Below, in pieces: positions 15,486 to 25,320 of a DNA stretch of 64,000 nt. The first letter of the stretch is position 1. The number at the start of each line of letters is the position of its first letter. A program made the translations under genes and the position numbers. The notes under the pieces were generated by a model, which worked only from the letters and a program-made list of their open reading frames with translations, was not told the origin of the DNA and made no database searches. Source of the DNA: Clostridium sp. C8-1-8 (GTDB taxonomy: Bacteria; Bacillota; Clostridia; Clostridiales; Clostridiaceae); contig NZ_JAABNO010000001.1 of the NCBI RefSeq assembly GCF_009928445.1, forward strand, positions 248,001 to 312,000, in the 5' to 3' direction.

Positions 15486-15820
15486 TATTCTTTTCATGTC
15501 ACAAGGGTTAATTTATTGCTCTTTAAAGAGCTTCTTATGAGTTTTTGATTGTGATGCTCTATATTCATAATACTGCATTTATCTAAGCGAATAGAGAGAT
15601 CTAATCTTATGCTGGAGCTATATCCATTAAGATAAAGAGTAGAATTTTAACCTAAGTAAAAGTATAGGCTCATTATTAGAATAAATGATGAACTGTACGC
15701 ATAAATTGTTATTGACGAATATTTATGCAATATGATTTAATAAATATACATGAATTAGTTCGGCGGGAACCTCGCTTGTAAAAAGTGTATTTTCCTTAAA
15801 GGATTATAAGGAGGACTATA
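15486..15820. other. Long 5' UTR of carA
   Basis: About 335 nt between the attenuator and carA. It contains a GCTCTTTAAAGAGC palindrome (about 15519-15532) and a second promoter-like pair TTGACG (15712-15717) and TTTAAT (15736-15741, 18-bp spacer), which could allow pyrimidine-independent transcription. No ORF is seen. Confidence 0.45.
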
Positions 15821-16870
15821 ATGAAAGCAAAGCTTATATTAGAAAATGGTATTGTTTTTGAGGGAAAAGCCTTTGGATACCTAAAAGAAAGTGTTGGAGA
15901 AGTAGTATTTAATACAGGAATGACAGGGTATCAAGAAGTGCTTACAGATCCATCCTATTATGGACAAATAGTTACTATGACTTATCCTTTGATCGGAAAC
16001 TACGGTATAAACCTTGAAGACATGGAGTCTTCTGCTCCGAAGGTGAAAGGATTCATAGTCAGAGAAAAATGTGATTCACCAAGTAATTTTAGATGCGAAT
16101 TAGAGCTAGAAACTTTTTTAAATAACAATAAGATAATAGGACTGCAAGGTATTGATACAAGAGCTCTCACAAAGATTCTAAGAGAAAATGGAACCATGAA
16201 AGGTATCATAACCTTAGAAGATATTTCTACTGAAGAGGCTATAAAAAAGACAGAACTTTATTCAAATAAAGATGCTGTTTGGGAAGTTACAACTAGTAGC
16301 TCCTATGAGATAGAAGGAAAAGGAAAACATATAGCTATAATGGATTTTGGTGTTAAGCAAAACATAATAAAAAGCTTTGCTAGAAGAGGCTGTAAGGTTA
16401 CGGTTTTTCCAGCAAGTACACCTTTCGAAGAGGTTCTAAAAGTAAATCCAGATCTTGTTTTCCTATCAAATGGCCCTGGAGATCCAGAGGACTTAACAGA
16501 AGTAGTTGAAAATGTGAAAAATATGATAGGCAAGAAACCTATAATAGGCATATGCCTTGGTCATCAAATATTGGCTTTAAGCTTAGGTGGAAAGACTAAG
16601 AAGCTTAAGTTTGGACATAGAGGATGTAATCATCCTGTTAAGGATCTTGATAAAAACAGAGTTTATATTACTTCCCAAAACCATGGTTATTACGTAGATG
16701 TACTACCAAAAGACGTAAGAGCAACTCATATCAGTGTAAATGATGGAACTATAGAAGGAATGAGACATGAAAGCTTGCCTATTTTCTCTGTACAATTTCA
16801 TCCTGAAGCAAGTCCTGGACCAAAGGATAGCGACTATATATTTGATGAGTTTATAAAATTTGCAGAATAG
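15821..16870 (+). CDS. carA: Carbamoyl-phosphate synthase small subunit
   Basis: A 349-aa glutaminase subunit. The N-terminal CarA domain (1-150) is followed by a class I glutamine amidotransferase domain with the triad Cys245 (GICLGHQ), His327 and Glu329 (FHPEASPGP). It hydrolyses glutamine and channels ammonia to CarB for carbamoyl phosphate, the precursor of pyrimidines and arginine. AAGGAGG lies 7-8 nt before ATG 15821. It forms an operon with carB 33 nt downstream and sits behind a PyrR attenuator, implying a pyrimidine role. Confidence 0.96.
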   Translation: MKAKLILENGIVFEGKAFGYLKESVGEVVFNTGMTGYQEVLTDPSYYGQIVTMTYPLIGNYGINLEDMESSAPKVKGFIVREKCDSPSNFRCELELETFLNNNKIIGLQGIDTRALTKILRENGTMKGIITLEDISTEEAIKKTELYSNKDAVWEVTTSSSYEIEGKGKHIAIMDFGVKQNIIKSFARRGCKVTVFPASTPFEEVLKVNPDLVFLSNGPGDPEDLTEVVENVKNMIGKKPIIGICLGHQILALSLGGKTKKLKFGHRGCNHPVKDLDKNRVYITSQNHGYYVDVLPKDVRATHISVNDGTIEGMRHESLPIFSVQFHPEASPGPKDSDYIFDEFIKFAE

Positions 16871-16903
16871 TTAGTAGTATAGAAAACTTAGGGGGTAACC
16901 ATT

Positions 16904-19900
16904 ATGCCAATTAAAAAAGATATAAAAAAAGTATTAGTTATAGGTTCAGGACCAATTGTAATAGGTCAGGCAGCGGAGTTTGATTATTCAGGAACTCAGG
17001 CATGTCAAGCACTTAAAGAAGAGGGAATAGAAGTGGTACTTGTAAACTCCAATCCTGCAACTATAATGACTGACGCAGAGGTTGCGGATAAAGTTTATTT
17101 AGAGCCTCTTACAATAAAATTTGTTGAGAAGGTTATTGCAGAGGAGAGACCAGATAGTCTTTTAGCTGGTATGGGAGGACAAACTGGTTTAAATCTAGCT
17201 GTTGAGCTTTATGATAAAGGTATACTTGATAAATATGGAGTCAAGGTTATAGGTACATCCATAGAGGGAATAAAAGAAGGCGAAGATAGAGAGCTTTTTA
17301 GAGCGATGATGCATAGAATCGGTCAACCTGTTATAAAGAGCGAAATTATAACAGACATGGAAGCAGGGAAAGAGTTTGCTAAGAAGATAGGATATCCAGT
17401 GATAGTGAGACCTGCATATACTCTAGGTGGAACTGGTGGTGGAATTGCAGACAATGAAGAGCAACTAGAAGAAATACTAGATTCAGGTTTGCAACTTAGT
17501 TCCATAGGTCAAGTATTGCTTGAGAAGAGTGTAAAAGGTTGGAAGGAAATAGAATACGAAGTTATGAGAGATAGCTTTGGAAACTGTATAACAGTATGTA
17601 ATATGGAGAATATTGATCCTGTTGGAATACATACTGGCGACAGTATAGTTGTTGCTCCTAGCCAAACACTATCAGACAAAGAGTATCAAATGCTTAGAAG
17701 TGCATCTATAGATATAATCAATGCCGTTGGAATAGAAGGTGGATGTAACGTACAATTTGCGTTAAATCCAGACTCTTTTGAGTATGCTGTAATTGAAATA
17801 AATCCTAGGGTTTCCAGATCATCAGCTTTAGCATCAAAGGCAACTGGTTATCCAATAGCTAAGGTTGCTGCAAAGTTAGCCTTAGGCTATGCTTTAGATG
17901 AAATTAAAAATGCGGTTACTCAAAAGACTTATGCTTGCTTTGAGCCATCCCTAGATTATGTGGTTGTAAAAATACCAAAGTGGCCTTTTGATAAATTCCA
18001 AGGAGCAGATAGGGCTCTAGGAACAAAGATGATGGCTACTGGAGAGATAATGGCTATAGGAAGTGATTTTGAATCTGCATTCCTTAAGGGAATAAGATCT
18101 TTAGAGATAGGAAAATATTCTTTAGAGTTTAAGAAGTTTAGAAACCTTTCTATGAAAGAACTTAAAGAAAAAGTAGTAACTCCAGATGATGAGAGAATAT
18201 TTGCTCTTGCGGAAATGCTTAGAAGAGATTATAGGATGGAGAAAATTGCTGAAATAACAGGCGTAGATATGTTCTTCCTAGAAAAGTTTAAATGGATAGT
18301 TGAAGAAGAGCAGAGATTAAGAATATCTAAGATAGGTGATGTAGATAAGGATTGGTTGTACAAACTTAAAAGAAAGGGATTTTCTGATAAGGGTATAGCA
18401 GATCTTTTGGAAGTATCTCCAGATGACATATATAAGTTAAGGGATATATGGAGCATAAGACCAGTATATAAGATGGTTGATACCTGCGGCGGGGAATTTG
18501 AAGCCTTATCTCCTTACTACTATTCAACCTACGAAACTCATGATGAGGTAGAAGTAAGTGATAAGAAAAAGGTTATGGTAATAGGATCTGGCCCAATAAG
18601 AATAGGCCAGGGAATCGAGTTTGATTATGCCTCAGTACATTGTGTAAAATCTTTAAGAAGCCAAGGCATAGAAACTATAATAGTAAACAACAATCCTGAG
18701 ACCGTAAGTACTGACTTTAATATATCAGACAAACTATATTTTGAGCCTCTAACAGAAGAGGATGTATTCAACATAATTGAAAAAGAAAATCCAGATGGAG
18801 TTATACTTCAATTTGGTGGTCAAACTGCCATAAAGCTAGCAAAGTTCCTTAAGGAAAAGAATATAAAGACTCTTGGAACTACTTCGGATCAGATAGACAT
18901 GGCAGAGGATAGAGAAAAGTTTGATGCTCTTCTTGAGGAGCTTGGAATCTATAGACCTAAGGGCAAGGCGATTTGGAGTCTAGAAGAAGGTATAAATGAA
19001 GCAAGAGAGTTAGGTTTCCCAGTACTAGTAAGACCTTCCTTTGTTCTTGGAGGTCAAGGCATGGAGATAACTCATGATGATGAAGAGTTGAAATTCTACC
19101 TAAGTAATGCCTTCGAAAAAGATAGAAAAAATCCTATATTAATAGACAAATATTTAATGGGAAGAGAAATTGAAGTTGATGCTATCTCTGATGGAGAAGA
19201 AGTACTTATACCTGGAATAATGGAACATTTAGAAAGAGCTGGAGTACATTCAGGGGATAGTATAACTATGTACCCAAGCCAAAATGTAAGTGCAAGTATA
19301 AAGGATAAGATTCTAGAGTATACAAATAAGTTAGCTCTTGCTATAGGAATAAAAGGCATGATTAATATTCAGTTCATAGAATTTCAGGGAGAACTTTATG
19401 TTATAGAGGTTAATCCTAGAGCTTCAAGAACTGTACCTTATATAAGTAAGGTTAGTGGAGTTCCTATAGTAGATATAGCTACAAGAATAATGCTAGGAGC
19501 TAAACTTAAGGACTTAGGTTATGGTACTGGGATATATAAGGAGCCAAATTTGATATCAGTTAAGGTTCCAGTATTCTCAACTCAAAAGCTTCCAAAGGTA
19601 GAGGTTTCACTAGGACCTGAAATGAAATCTACTGGAGAAGTGCTTGGAGTTGGTAGAACTTTAGAAGAAGCTCTTTATAAAGGATTTGTAGGAGCATACA
19701 TGTATACCCTTAACAAAAAGAAGGGAGCAGTACTAGCTACTATAAATAACCATGACAAGGATGAATTCCTCCCAATAGCAAAGGTTCTTTCTGAGATAGG
19801 TTATGAGTTTGTGGCTACTTCAGGTACTGCTGAACTACTAGAAGCTGCTGGTATAAGTGCTAAGAATGTAAGAAAGTTAAATGAAGAGCATCCTAATATA

Positions 19901-20119
19901 ATAGATGTTATAAAGAATAAAGAAGTAGACTTGGTTATAAATACACCAACTAAGGGAAATGACTCTAAGAGAGACGGCTTTCATATAAGAAGAGCTGCTG
20001 TAGAAAGAAACATAGGTGTTATAACCGCTTTAGATACATTCAATGCTCTTGTGCAAGTAAAACTAAGTAAAATGGAAGATAAAGACCTTGAGGTGTTCAA
20101 CCTAGCGCAGAAATATTAA
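16904..20119 (+). CDS. carB: Carbamoyl-phosphate synthase large subunit
   Basis: 1071 aa, the normal full length. Two homologous ATP-grasp halves are visible: the first begins [21 protein letters not shown], the second (about residue 557) [21 protein letters not shown]. Each has glycine-rich ATP loops ([10 protein letters not shown] and VLGGQGMEI). The C-terminal MGS-like allosteric domain covers about 930-1071 ([21 protein letters not shown]). It makes carbamoyl phosphate from bicarbonate, ammonia and two ATP. Translation follows carA by 33 nt with its own GGGGG site. Ends at terminator 20185-20233. Confidence 0.97.
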   Translation: MPIKKDIKKVLVIGSGPIVIGQAAEFDYSGTQACQALKEEGIEVVLVNSNPATIMTDAEVADKVYLEPLTIKFVEKVIAEERPDSLLAGMGGQTGLNLAVELYDKGILDKYGVKVIGTSIEGIKEGEDRELFRAMMHRIGQPVIKSEIITDMEAGKEFAKKIGYPVIVRPAYTLGGTGGGIADNEEQLEEILDSGLQLSSIGQVLLEKSVKGWKEIEYEVMRDSFGNCITVCNMENIDPVGIHTGDSIVVAPSQTLSDKEYQMLRSASIDIINAVGIEGGCNVQFALNPDSFEYAVIEINPRVSRSSALASKATGYPIAKVAAKLALGYALDEIKNAVTQKTYACFEPSLDYVVVKIPKWPFDKFQGADRALGTKMMATGEIMAIGSDFESAFLKGIRSLEIGKYSLEFKKFRNLSMKELKEKVVTPDDERIFALAEMLRRDYRMEKIAEITGVDMFFLEKFKWIVEEEQRLRISKIGDVDKDWLYKLKRKGFSDKGIADLLEVSPDDIYKLRDIWSIRPVYKMVDTCGGEFEALSPYYYSTYETHDEVEVSDKKKVMVIGSGPIRIGQGIEFDYASVHCVKSLRSQGIETIIVNNNPETVSTDFNISDKLYFEPLTEEDVFNIIEKENPDGVILQFGGQTAIKLAKFLKEKNIKTLGTTSDQIDMAEDREKFDALLEELGIYRPKGKAIWSLEEGINEARELGFPVLVRPSFVLGGQGMEITHDDEELKFYLSNAFEKDRKNPILIDKYLMGREIEVDAISDGEEVLIPGIMEHLERAGVHSGDSITMYPSQNVSASIKDKILEYTNKLALAIGIKGMINIQFIEFQGELYVIEVNPRASRTVPYISKVSGVPIVDIATRIMLGAKLKDLGYGTGIYKEPNLISVKVPVFSTQKLPKVEVSLGPEMKSTGEVLGVGRTLEEALYKGFVGAYMYTLNKKKGAVLATINNHDKDEFLPIAKVLSEIGYEFVATSGTAELLEAAGISAKNVRKLNEEHPNIIDVIKNKEVDLVINTPTKGNDSKRDGFHIRRAAVERNIGVITALDTFNALVQVKLSKMEDKDLEVFNLAQKY

Positions 20120-20129
20120 TTTAAGCTGT

Positions 20130-20160
20130 CACTTAATTTAAACAATATTTGAATATACGC
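20130..20160. repeat. Partial copy of the dyad repeat (one end)
   Basis: CACTTAATTTAAACAATATT followed by TGAATATACGC matches the end of copy B at 42869-42900 with a few changes. Only this end is present, directly after carB. Confidence 0.4.
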
Positions 20161-20184
20161 TAAATTAAATAGAGTTAAAATAAG

Positions 20185-20233
20185 AAAGCCACCTACATGT
20201 AAGGTATACCCTTTTCATGTGGATGGCTTTTTC
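20185..20233 (+). terminator. carAB terminator
   Basis: AAAGCCACCTACATG (20185-20199) pairs with CATGTGGATGGCTTT (20216-20230) with two mismatches, followed by more T. Confidence 0.8.
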
Positions 20234-20330
20234 AATGTCTAGATCGGTATAAAATTTTTAGTTAGCTAAACTTTAAAATATCAAATGATCATAGCAGTTT
20301 TTTTATAGAGTAATAAATTTTTTTATAAAG

Positions 20331-20711
20331 TTACATTTCTTTATGGTATTTAGAAAAGTAAAACATATACACAATATATATTAATAAGTACGCTACACCA
20401 ACAAAGGCTATTACCTGAATGTGAGCGTTTGTAAATGCATATATAAGTATTAGTATTCCTAGGATAATTCCAACCACATCAAAGGCTTTTGCTTTAGCTT
20501 TAGCGTCAATGTCTATATTTCTCTCATCGGTTTCCTTTTGTTTTACAAAAATTCTAGAATATATAGTTCTAGTGATAGCGGATACAGCTATTGCAACTAT
20601 TATAATTGTTACGGTCTTAGAAGTATACCCACCTATAAAAAACAAAGTGATTGATGAACATAGGAGTAAGATAATTACTAAAAAAAGAAAAATATAATTG
20701 AAAGGTTTCAT
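20331..20711 (-). CDS. DUF2178-like four-helix membrane protein
   Basis: A 126-aa protein with four hydrophobic segments, two before and two after a charged loop reading KQKETDERNIDIDAKAKAKA. The pattern fits the DUF2178 family of small membrane proteins that pair with a short XRE regulator. The start is ATG 20711, one nt after the stop of the HTH gene, with the GAGGAG site located inside the end of that gene, so the two are translationally coupled. Function unknown. Confidence 0.75.
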   Translation of the reverse strand: MKPFNYIFLFLVIILLLCSSITLFFIGGYTSKTVTIIIVAIAVSAITRTIYSRIFVKQKETDERNIDIDAKAKAKAFDVVGIILGILILIYAFTNAHIQVIAFVGVAYLLIYIVYMFYFSKYHKEM

Positions 20712-20712
20712 T

Positions 20713-20913
20713 TTATTCACTCTCCTCATAAATAAAGATATCTTCAATACTCAGTTTGAAAAGCCTAGAAATCTTAAATGCTAATAATATAGAAGGGTTG
20801 TATCTTCCGTTTTCAAGTGAGCCGATAGTTTGTCTGGATACTTCTAATTTTTCAGCAAGTTCTTCTTGTGTTATGCCGTGCTGTTTTCTAATTTCTTCAA
20901 GTTTGTTTTTCAT
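20713..20913 (-). CDS. Short XRE-family regulator (YgzD-like)
   Basis: A 66-aa protein that is almost only a helix-turn-helix: KLEEIRKQHGITQEELAEKL and SRQTIGSLENGRYNPSILLAFKISRLF. This is the compact Cro/C1-type group, typified by Bacillus YgzD and YvaO, which regulates an adjacent membrane gene. GGAGG lies about 7 nt before ATG 20913. It is co-transcribed with the downstream membrane gene. Likely operators are the AAAGTAAACTTT sites at 20937-20948 and 20984-20994. Confidence 0.88.
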   Translation of the reverse strand: MKNKLEEIRKQHGITQEELAEKLEVSRQTIGSLENGRYNPSILLAFKISRLFKLSIEDIFIYEESE

Positions 20914-20936
20914 AATATTACCTCCGTTTAGAATGG

Positions 20937-20994
20937 AAAGTAAACTTTACAATTATAGTTTAACAATAACAATTAATAATGTCAAGTAAACTTT
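20937..20994. promoter_or_regulatory. Paired operators in front of the XRE/membrane operon
   Basis: AAAGTAAACTTT (20937-20948, perfect dyad AAAGT-AA-ACTTT) and AAGTAAACTTT (20984-20994) lie 47 bp apart. The second overlaps a minus-strand TTGACA (complement of 20980-20985), so autorepression by the XRE protein is likely. Confidence 0.5.
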
Positions 20995-21116
20995 CCATAT
21001 GCAAATATTCCTATAAAGAGAACACTTAGAATTTTAATATTACAGAATTTCTTATAATACTACAAAATCTATGTAAAATATTTTGAATAATATGTTGGAA
21101 AATGTATATAAATGTA

Positions 21117-21145
21117 TTGACATGTGAACGGGTGTTCGCTACAAT
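21117..21145 (+). promoter_or_regulatory. Promoter of the YCII-like gene
   Basis: TTGACA (21117-21122), 17-bp spacer, TACAAT (21140-21145). A LexA-like box fills most of the spacer. Confidence 0.65.
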
Positions 21146-21164
21146 ATAATCAAACGTATGTTCG
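21125..21164. promoter_or_regulatory. Tandem LexA (SOS) boxes
   Basis: Box 1 GAAC-GGGT-GTTC-G (21126-21138) is a perfect match to the Gram-positive core GAACN4GTTC and lies between -35 and -10. Box 2 AAAC-GTAT-GTTC-G (21152-21164) has one change and lies just past the -10. Two boxes spaced 26 bp on the promoter imply LexA repression. Confidence 0.65.
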
Positions 21165-21237
21165 GGAAAACTTTAGGCATAAATTTATGGACGAGCTAAT
21201 ATAATAAAACAAGGATAAAAAAGGGAGGACTTATGAG

Positions 21238-21513
21238 ATGAAAAAAAATAGTGGTATATTTGTTAAGATTAATTATAAACTGGATCAAGCAGAAAAGCAG
21301 AAGATCAAGGACACTAATGCTAAATATAGAGAAATGAATTTATCAAAATATTTATTATGTGCTGGAACATATAATAAAAATGGTGGTACATTTATATTCC
21401 AAGCAAACACTTTTCAGGAAGCTGAAGAAATTGTAAACAATAATCCTTTTGTGGGTACTGATTATTATTCTTTTGAAATATTAAGCAATAATTATATAGC
21501 TTTAAATAATTAA
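21238..21513 (+). CDS. YCII-like small protein, apparently SOS-controlled
   Basis: A 91-aa soluble protein with a single alpha/beta domain. The GIFVKINYKLDQAEKQKIKD start, LCAGTYNKNGGTFIFQANTFQEAEEIVNNNPF middle and YYSFEIL end fit the YCII/dimeric ferredoxin-like fold, in which the aspartate/histidine of typical YciI proteins is not clearly present. No function can be given. GGGAGG lies 9 nt before ATG 21238; an ATG 5 nt upstream opens only a two-codon frame. Two LexA boxes at the promoter suggest induction by DNA damage. Confidence 0.7.
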   Translation: MKKNSGIFVKINYKLDQAEKQKIKDTNAKYREMNLSKYLLCAGTYNKNGGTFIFQANTFQEAEEIVNNNPFVGTDYYSFEILSNNYIALNN

Positions 21514-21967
21514 TGACTTAACAATAGTACACTGCAGGTTTTTCTTTTTATATTGGTTATGTTTAGAGTGTTGCTGAAAGTAAGTGGGTATAATTTCAAC
21601 AGTATTATCTAGCAGAACCTTGGTTTTTATATTAGAAGACATATAAATAGTTCATATATCGAAGCTTAATGTATACTTGTTGTAAATTTGCTGGTTATTG
21701 GAACTTTAGAGCATGTATAAATAATAGTTGAGTTATGGACTCTATAAAGATCCACCGGTTTAATCTGTAAATATAAGCTTTAGCATGTATATATAATAGT
21801 AAATATATAGAATAAGTAAAAAGTACAGAATGCTCAAATCTGTACTTTTTAAGTTTAGGGTAAAATATAAAGTTTTTAGATTGTGTAGATATAATAATTA
21901 AGTTCAAAGCATATATGTAATTACTATTTATAACTTTCAAATATGTAAGATGTAATCTTAAAAAGAT
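21514..21967. other. Non-coding stretch with terminator and degenerate repeat
   Basis: It contains a possible collapsed repeat copy (21559-21606), where both ends of the dyad element appear joined without the middle, and the hairpin 21818-21850. No believable ORF; a long minus-strand frame here has no ribosome-binding site and low-complexity composition. Confidence 0.45.
21818..21850. terminator. Bidirectional terminator
   Basis: A perfect 12-bp stem AAAAAGTACAGA/TCTGTACTTTTT with a 9-nt loop; it serves the YCII-like gene and the convergent HD-GYP gene. Confidence 0.75.
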
Positions 21968-23086
21968 CTAAACTTCATATTGTACTGATGATATTACCAG
22001 AGACAATTCTTTCACTAAGCTTACTAATGAACCTACAGAGCTTCCATTAGTACTTTTAACTATCTTCACTTGAGGTCTAAGTGGATAGTCAGGTGGAGTG
22101 CTTTCAACAACACAGATATCTCCATTGCTTAGTTGTACTATAGTACCTTCTGGGTATGGAACTATTATTTTAGCAAAGGCTTTCACTATGTTATAATCAA
22201 ACATTGTGCCAGCGTTTCCTAGAATGAATTCAAAAGCCTCATTAGGCGACAAACCTCGTCTATAGGGCCTGTCAGAAGTTAGAGCGTCATATACATCAGC
22301 GACCGAAACTATTTTTGCTAGCTTGTTTATCTTAGCTCCGTTTTGGTTATCTGGATATCCTAATCCATCTTCTCTCTCATGATGCTGTAATACTACCATT
22401 CTTGAGAAAGCTGAAACATTATGAGAATTTTTTAAGTAAGAATATCCTTTCTTAGGATGTTCTTTCATTATCTCAAATTCACTATATGTCAAAGGACCTT
22501 CTTTTAATAAGATTTCTTTAGGAATAAATACTTTTCCAATGTCGTGTAATAAAGCGCCTATGCAAAGATCTATCAGTTCGTGTTTGGTTAGTTGAAGCCC
22601 TATTCCGAGTACTAGGGAAAGTATAGCTACATTTACACAATGTTGGTATGTATATGCATCCATGCTCTTAATATCTACTAGATTTACCATTATATTTTTA
22701 TTTGAAAGTATATTATCTAAAAGTTCTTCAGCGAGATCATGAATGGAGGATAGATAATCTTCCTTTTGTTTTAGAAGTATTCCTCTTTTCTTTTTGTTTA
22801 ATGATGAATTATGAAGATTTGAATAAATTCTTTCTACATCACTAAAAGTTTCCCTAACTAATGCAATGGATTTTTGCCTTAATTCAGGTTTTATAATATC
22901 ATTAATCTCTTTTTCGCTATATTCATCCGTTACATATAAGGAATAAATATGTATGTCTTTAATTCGTTTTATTATAGGGGAAGTTAGTTTTATACCTTCC
23001 TTTAGTAAAGTTCTTCCGCTTTCATCAAATAAAGTCTTGGCTAAATAACAACCTTCCCTTACGCATTCAATAGGAACTAGTCTCAT
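21968..23086 (-). CDS. HD-GYP domain protein (probable c-di-GMP phosphodiesterase)
   Basis: A 372-aa cytosolic protein. The N-terminal 135 residues form a DUF3391-like helper region; the HD-GYP domain covers about 140-310 with His149, HDIGK (181-185), and HHERxDGLGYP (235-245). A C-terminal beta-rich piece (320-372, IVQLSNGDICVV) follows. HD-GYP enzymes hydrolyse cyclic di-GMP with a bi- or trinuclear metal site, and the key residues are intact. The start is ATG 23086; the in-frame GTG at 23095 lies inside its GAGGTG site. Monocistronic. Confidence 0.88.
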   Translation of the reverse strand: MRLVPIECVREGCYLAKTLFDESGRTLLKEGIKLTSPIIKRIKDIHIYSLYVTDEYSEKEINDIIKPELRQKSIALVRETFSDVERIYSNLHNSSLNKKKRGILLKQKEDYLSSIHDLAEELLDNILSNKNIMVNLVDIKSMDAYTYQHCVNVAILSLVLGIGLQLTKHELIDLCIGALLHDIGKVFIPKEILLKEGPLTYSEFEIMKEHPKKGYSYLKNSHNVSAFSRMVVLQHHEREDGLGYPDNQNGAKINKLAKIVSVADVYDALTSDRPYRRGLSPNEAFEFILGNAGTMFDYNIVKAFAKIIVPYPEGTIVQLSNGDICVVESTPPDYPLRPQVKIVKSTNGSSVGSLVSLVKELSLVISSVQYEV

Positions 23087-23328
23087 TTCCTGCACCTCAT
23101 CTTAAGATATATACTCAATTATACTACAAAAAGTTTCTAGTCTTCCATACTTTTATTAAATAATAGAAATTAATGACAAAGTATTATGAATTAATTATAT
23201 TTTTTGTTCATATTGAAGTAAGTTAACATTTTTTATACAAAAGTTCATATAAGTATATTTATTTTTTATTGGACTTATGGATATTTACTTATTCATCGTT
23301 CAGTGGTGTAAGTAAAATTAAACATAAA

Positions 23329-23367
23329 AAAAAGCCCCTATAGAATAAATCTTTAAGGGCTATTTTT
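23329..23367 (-). terminator. Terminator of the 635-aa glutamine synthetase gene
   Basis: Read on the minus strand, the stem TAGCCCTTAA/TATAGGGGCT-type is followed by eight U residues. It lies right behind the stop codon at 23374. Confidence 0.8.
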
Positions 23368-23373
23368 ACTGTT

Positions 23374-25281
23374 TTATAAATCTATATCAAGTAGATTCTT
23401 CTTATAAGTACTATATAAGTATCTTAGTAAGGTCATCTTATCATCTAATTCTATTTGTAAATCTGAAGCAGTTTCTAGGTCATCTGATGCAATAGCTTCT
23501 CTAATCTTTGTGAATAAGCTCTTGTTAGTATAGCTATCCTTCATTATATAATGTCTTAAATCATTTATAGCCATCCAATTAGATATATCTAGGTCAAGTG
23601 CTTTATCAAGAGAATGAAGAGATTTATAACTTCTTATTTCTGAAGCATATTCAGCAATTACTCTGCTAGTTATTTCTGTAGTCCATCTTTTAGTAGCTCC
23701 AAGTCTGAAGCTGTTTATAAGCTTATCAGTAAATACATCATTTCTCTTTAATACTTTAACTTTCTCGGGATACTTATCTAAGGCTAATAAATTCTCATAA
23801 ACTGTAGCTGGTGCTATACCAAAGAATTCATCTCTTTCCTCTGGTGTAAAGTCTTCGAAAACATCTTCTTCGGCTCTATATGCTCTGGATTTTTCAAGGT
23901 AATCAGCTTCTTCACCAGCCTTTTTTGAAAGCTCTTTAAGAAGCTCTTCTTCTGTTTTTCCGTTTTCTAAGGCATATAATATACCATCTAACATTGATAA
24001 ATAAGCAGTACTTAATGCTAAATAAGTATTTGTATGAGGATTTGGTGCTCTTAATTCAAATCTTGTAGCTAATGGATTATGAGGATCTCTTACAAGACCA
24101 GCCAAGATAGTTCTGTTTCTTGAAGGTACTTCTGGGCTGTGACCTAATGAAGTAACTATGCAAACAGGAGCTTCAAAACCAGGTTTTAATCTTCTTAAAG
24201 AATCAGCAGTTGAAGAAACAAAAGGATTTACAACTTCGTAGTTCTTTAAAAGTCCCATTATAGCGCCATAGCCTATAGTACTTAAGAAGTCATTTTTTGT
24301 GGCTGTGAATAGATTTATTCTCTTACCATCCTTAAGCTTAACACTAACCCCAAGATGAGTATGTTCTCCACTTCCTGCAACGCCTTCTATTGGTTTAGCT
24401 AGGAAGGTAACATCTAACCCATTTCTTCTAAAGGTTTCTTTTACAAGATTTCTTATAAAAAGTTCATTGTCAGCAGATTGAATTGCGTCAGCATACTTCC
24501 AATCTATTTCTAACTGTTCCATTATGTGATTGAAATGACCTGAAGAATCGAACTTACCTTTAACTCCGCCAACTTCTTTGTGACCCATTTCTGGTTCGAA
24601 GCCGTATTCTTCCATAAGAATTAAACTTTGCTCAAGAGCAGTTCTTACTATACCCTTAGTTCTAGTCCAGTATTGCTCTTGCAACACTTGGGAAGTGGAT
24701 AGTTCTTCAGTCTCCACCTTATCGTTAGGGGTTTTAACCCAGAATTCAAGTTCAGTTGCAGAGGTTATAACAATTTCCTTTATGTCATTTGAAGTTATTC
24801 CAAATGGTTTAAGAGTTTCAGGTTTATTATTAAATATATCAAGCAATGAGCTTTTGAAAGTTTCTACTGCGGATTTTAATATATGTCTTGAATCTACTGG
24901 CACATCTTCGTGATAAAGAAAACAAGGTATTCTTAAGGTTCCTACAGGCTTGTTTGTTTCTTCATCTATAAACTCATAGTTATAATCTACAAACCAATCT
25001 GCATCTAAGTCTGTTATCATATCTACCTTGGCATTATTCAATGTAGCTATTTCTGGAAGAACTACAGACGAACCGTCAGTTTGAACAGCGGTTCCACTTA
25101 AAAATGAATCTATATCCTCCTTAAATAAGCTTACAGGTATTTTTTCATCTGTATCGTTACCTGATAAATCTATGCCTACTATAGACACAAACTTTATTTC
25201 AGGATGAGAACTTAATAAGTTTAATAAATCCTCTTTGTTATGCTTATCATTACTAATAGTATAGATTAAATCTTTTGCCAT
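23374..25281 (-). CDS. Glutamine synthetase, long clostridial form
   Basis: A 635-aa protein, about 190 residues longer than classical GSI and shorter than GSIII. Catalytic landmarks: TELEFWV near residue 178, KFDSSGHFNHIMEQ, VTFLAKPIEGVAGSGEHTHLG near 305-325, LRRLKPGFEAPV, and the R-x-E equivalent RFELRAPNPHTNTYLALST. The C-terminal ~130 residues are an extra helical region. It should make glutamine from glutamate, ammonia and ATP. The start is ATG 25281, with no Shine-Dalgarno sequence; instead a hairpin (25290-25320) lies 8 nt upstream. It is divergent from glnN. Could also be a regulatory or substrate-divergent GS. Confidence 0.82.
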   Translation of the reverse strand: MAKDLIYTISNDKHNKEDLLNLLSSHPEIKFVSIVGIDLSGNDTDEKIPVSLFKEDIDSFLSGTAVQTDGSSVVLPEIATLNNAKVDMITDLDADWFVDYNYEFIDEETNKPVGTLRIPCFLYHEDVPVDSRHILKSAVETFKSSLLDIFNNKPETLKPFGITSNDIKEIVITSATELEFWVKTPNDKVETEELSTSQVLQEQYWTRTKGIVRTALEQSLILMEEYGFEPEMGHKEVGGVKGKFDSSGHFNHIMEQLEIDWKYADAIQSADNELFIRNLVKETFRRNGLDVTFLAKPIEGVAGSGEHTHLGVSVKLKDGKRINLFTATKNDFLSTIGYGAIMGLLKNYEVVNPFVSSTADSLRRLKPGFEAPVCIVTSLGHSPEVPSRNRTILAGLVRDPHNPLATRFELRAPNPHTNTYLALSTAYLSMLDGILYALENGKTEEELLKELSKKAGEEADYLEKSRAYRAEEDVFEDFTPEERDEFFGIAPATVYENLLALDKYPEKVKVLKRNDVFTDKLINSFRLGATKRWTTEITSRVIAEYASEIRSYKSLHSLDKALDLDISNWMAINDLRHYIMKDSYTNKSLFTKIREAIASDDLETASDLQIELDDKMTLLRYLYSTYKKNLLDIDL

Positions 25282-25289
25282 AATATTTT

Positions 25290-25320
25290 GCTCTTACTAA
25301 ATATATATTTAAGTAAGAGC
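25290..25320 (-). promoter_or_regulatory. Hairpin directly upstream of the long GS start codon
   Basis: GCTCTTACT and AGTAAGAGC (25290-25298 with 25312-25320) pair perfectly and enclose AAATAT/ATATTT, forming an almost continuous palindrome 8 nt before the minus-strand ATG where a ribosome-binding site would be expected. Confidence 0.55.

Noticed and set aside
21695..21940. Minus-strand 81-aa frame in the gap before the HD-GYP gene
   Set aside because: Low-complexity Tyr/Ile/Leu composition, no ribosome-binding site, crosses a terminator hairpin.
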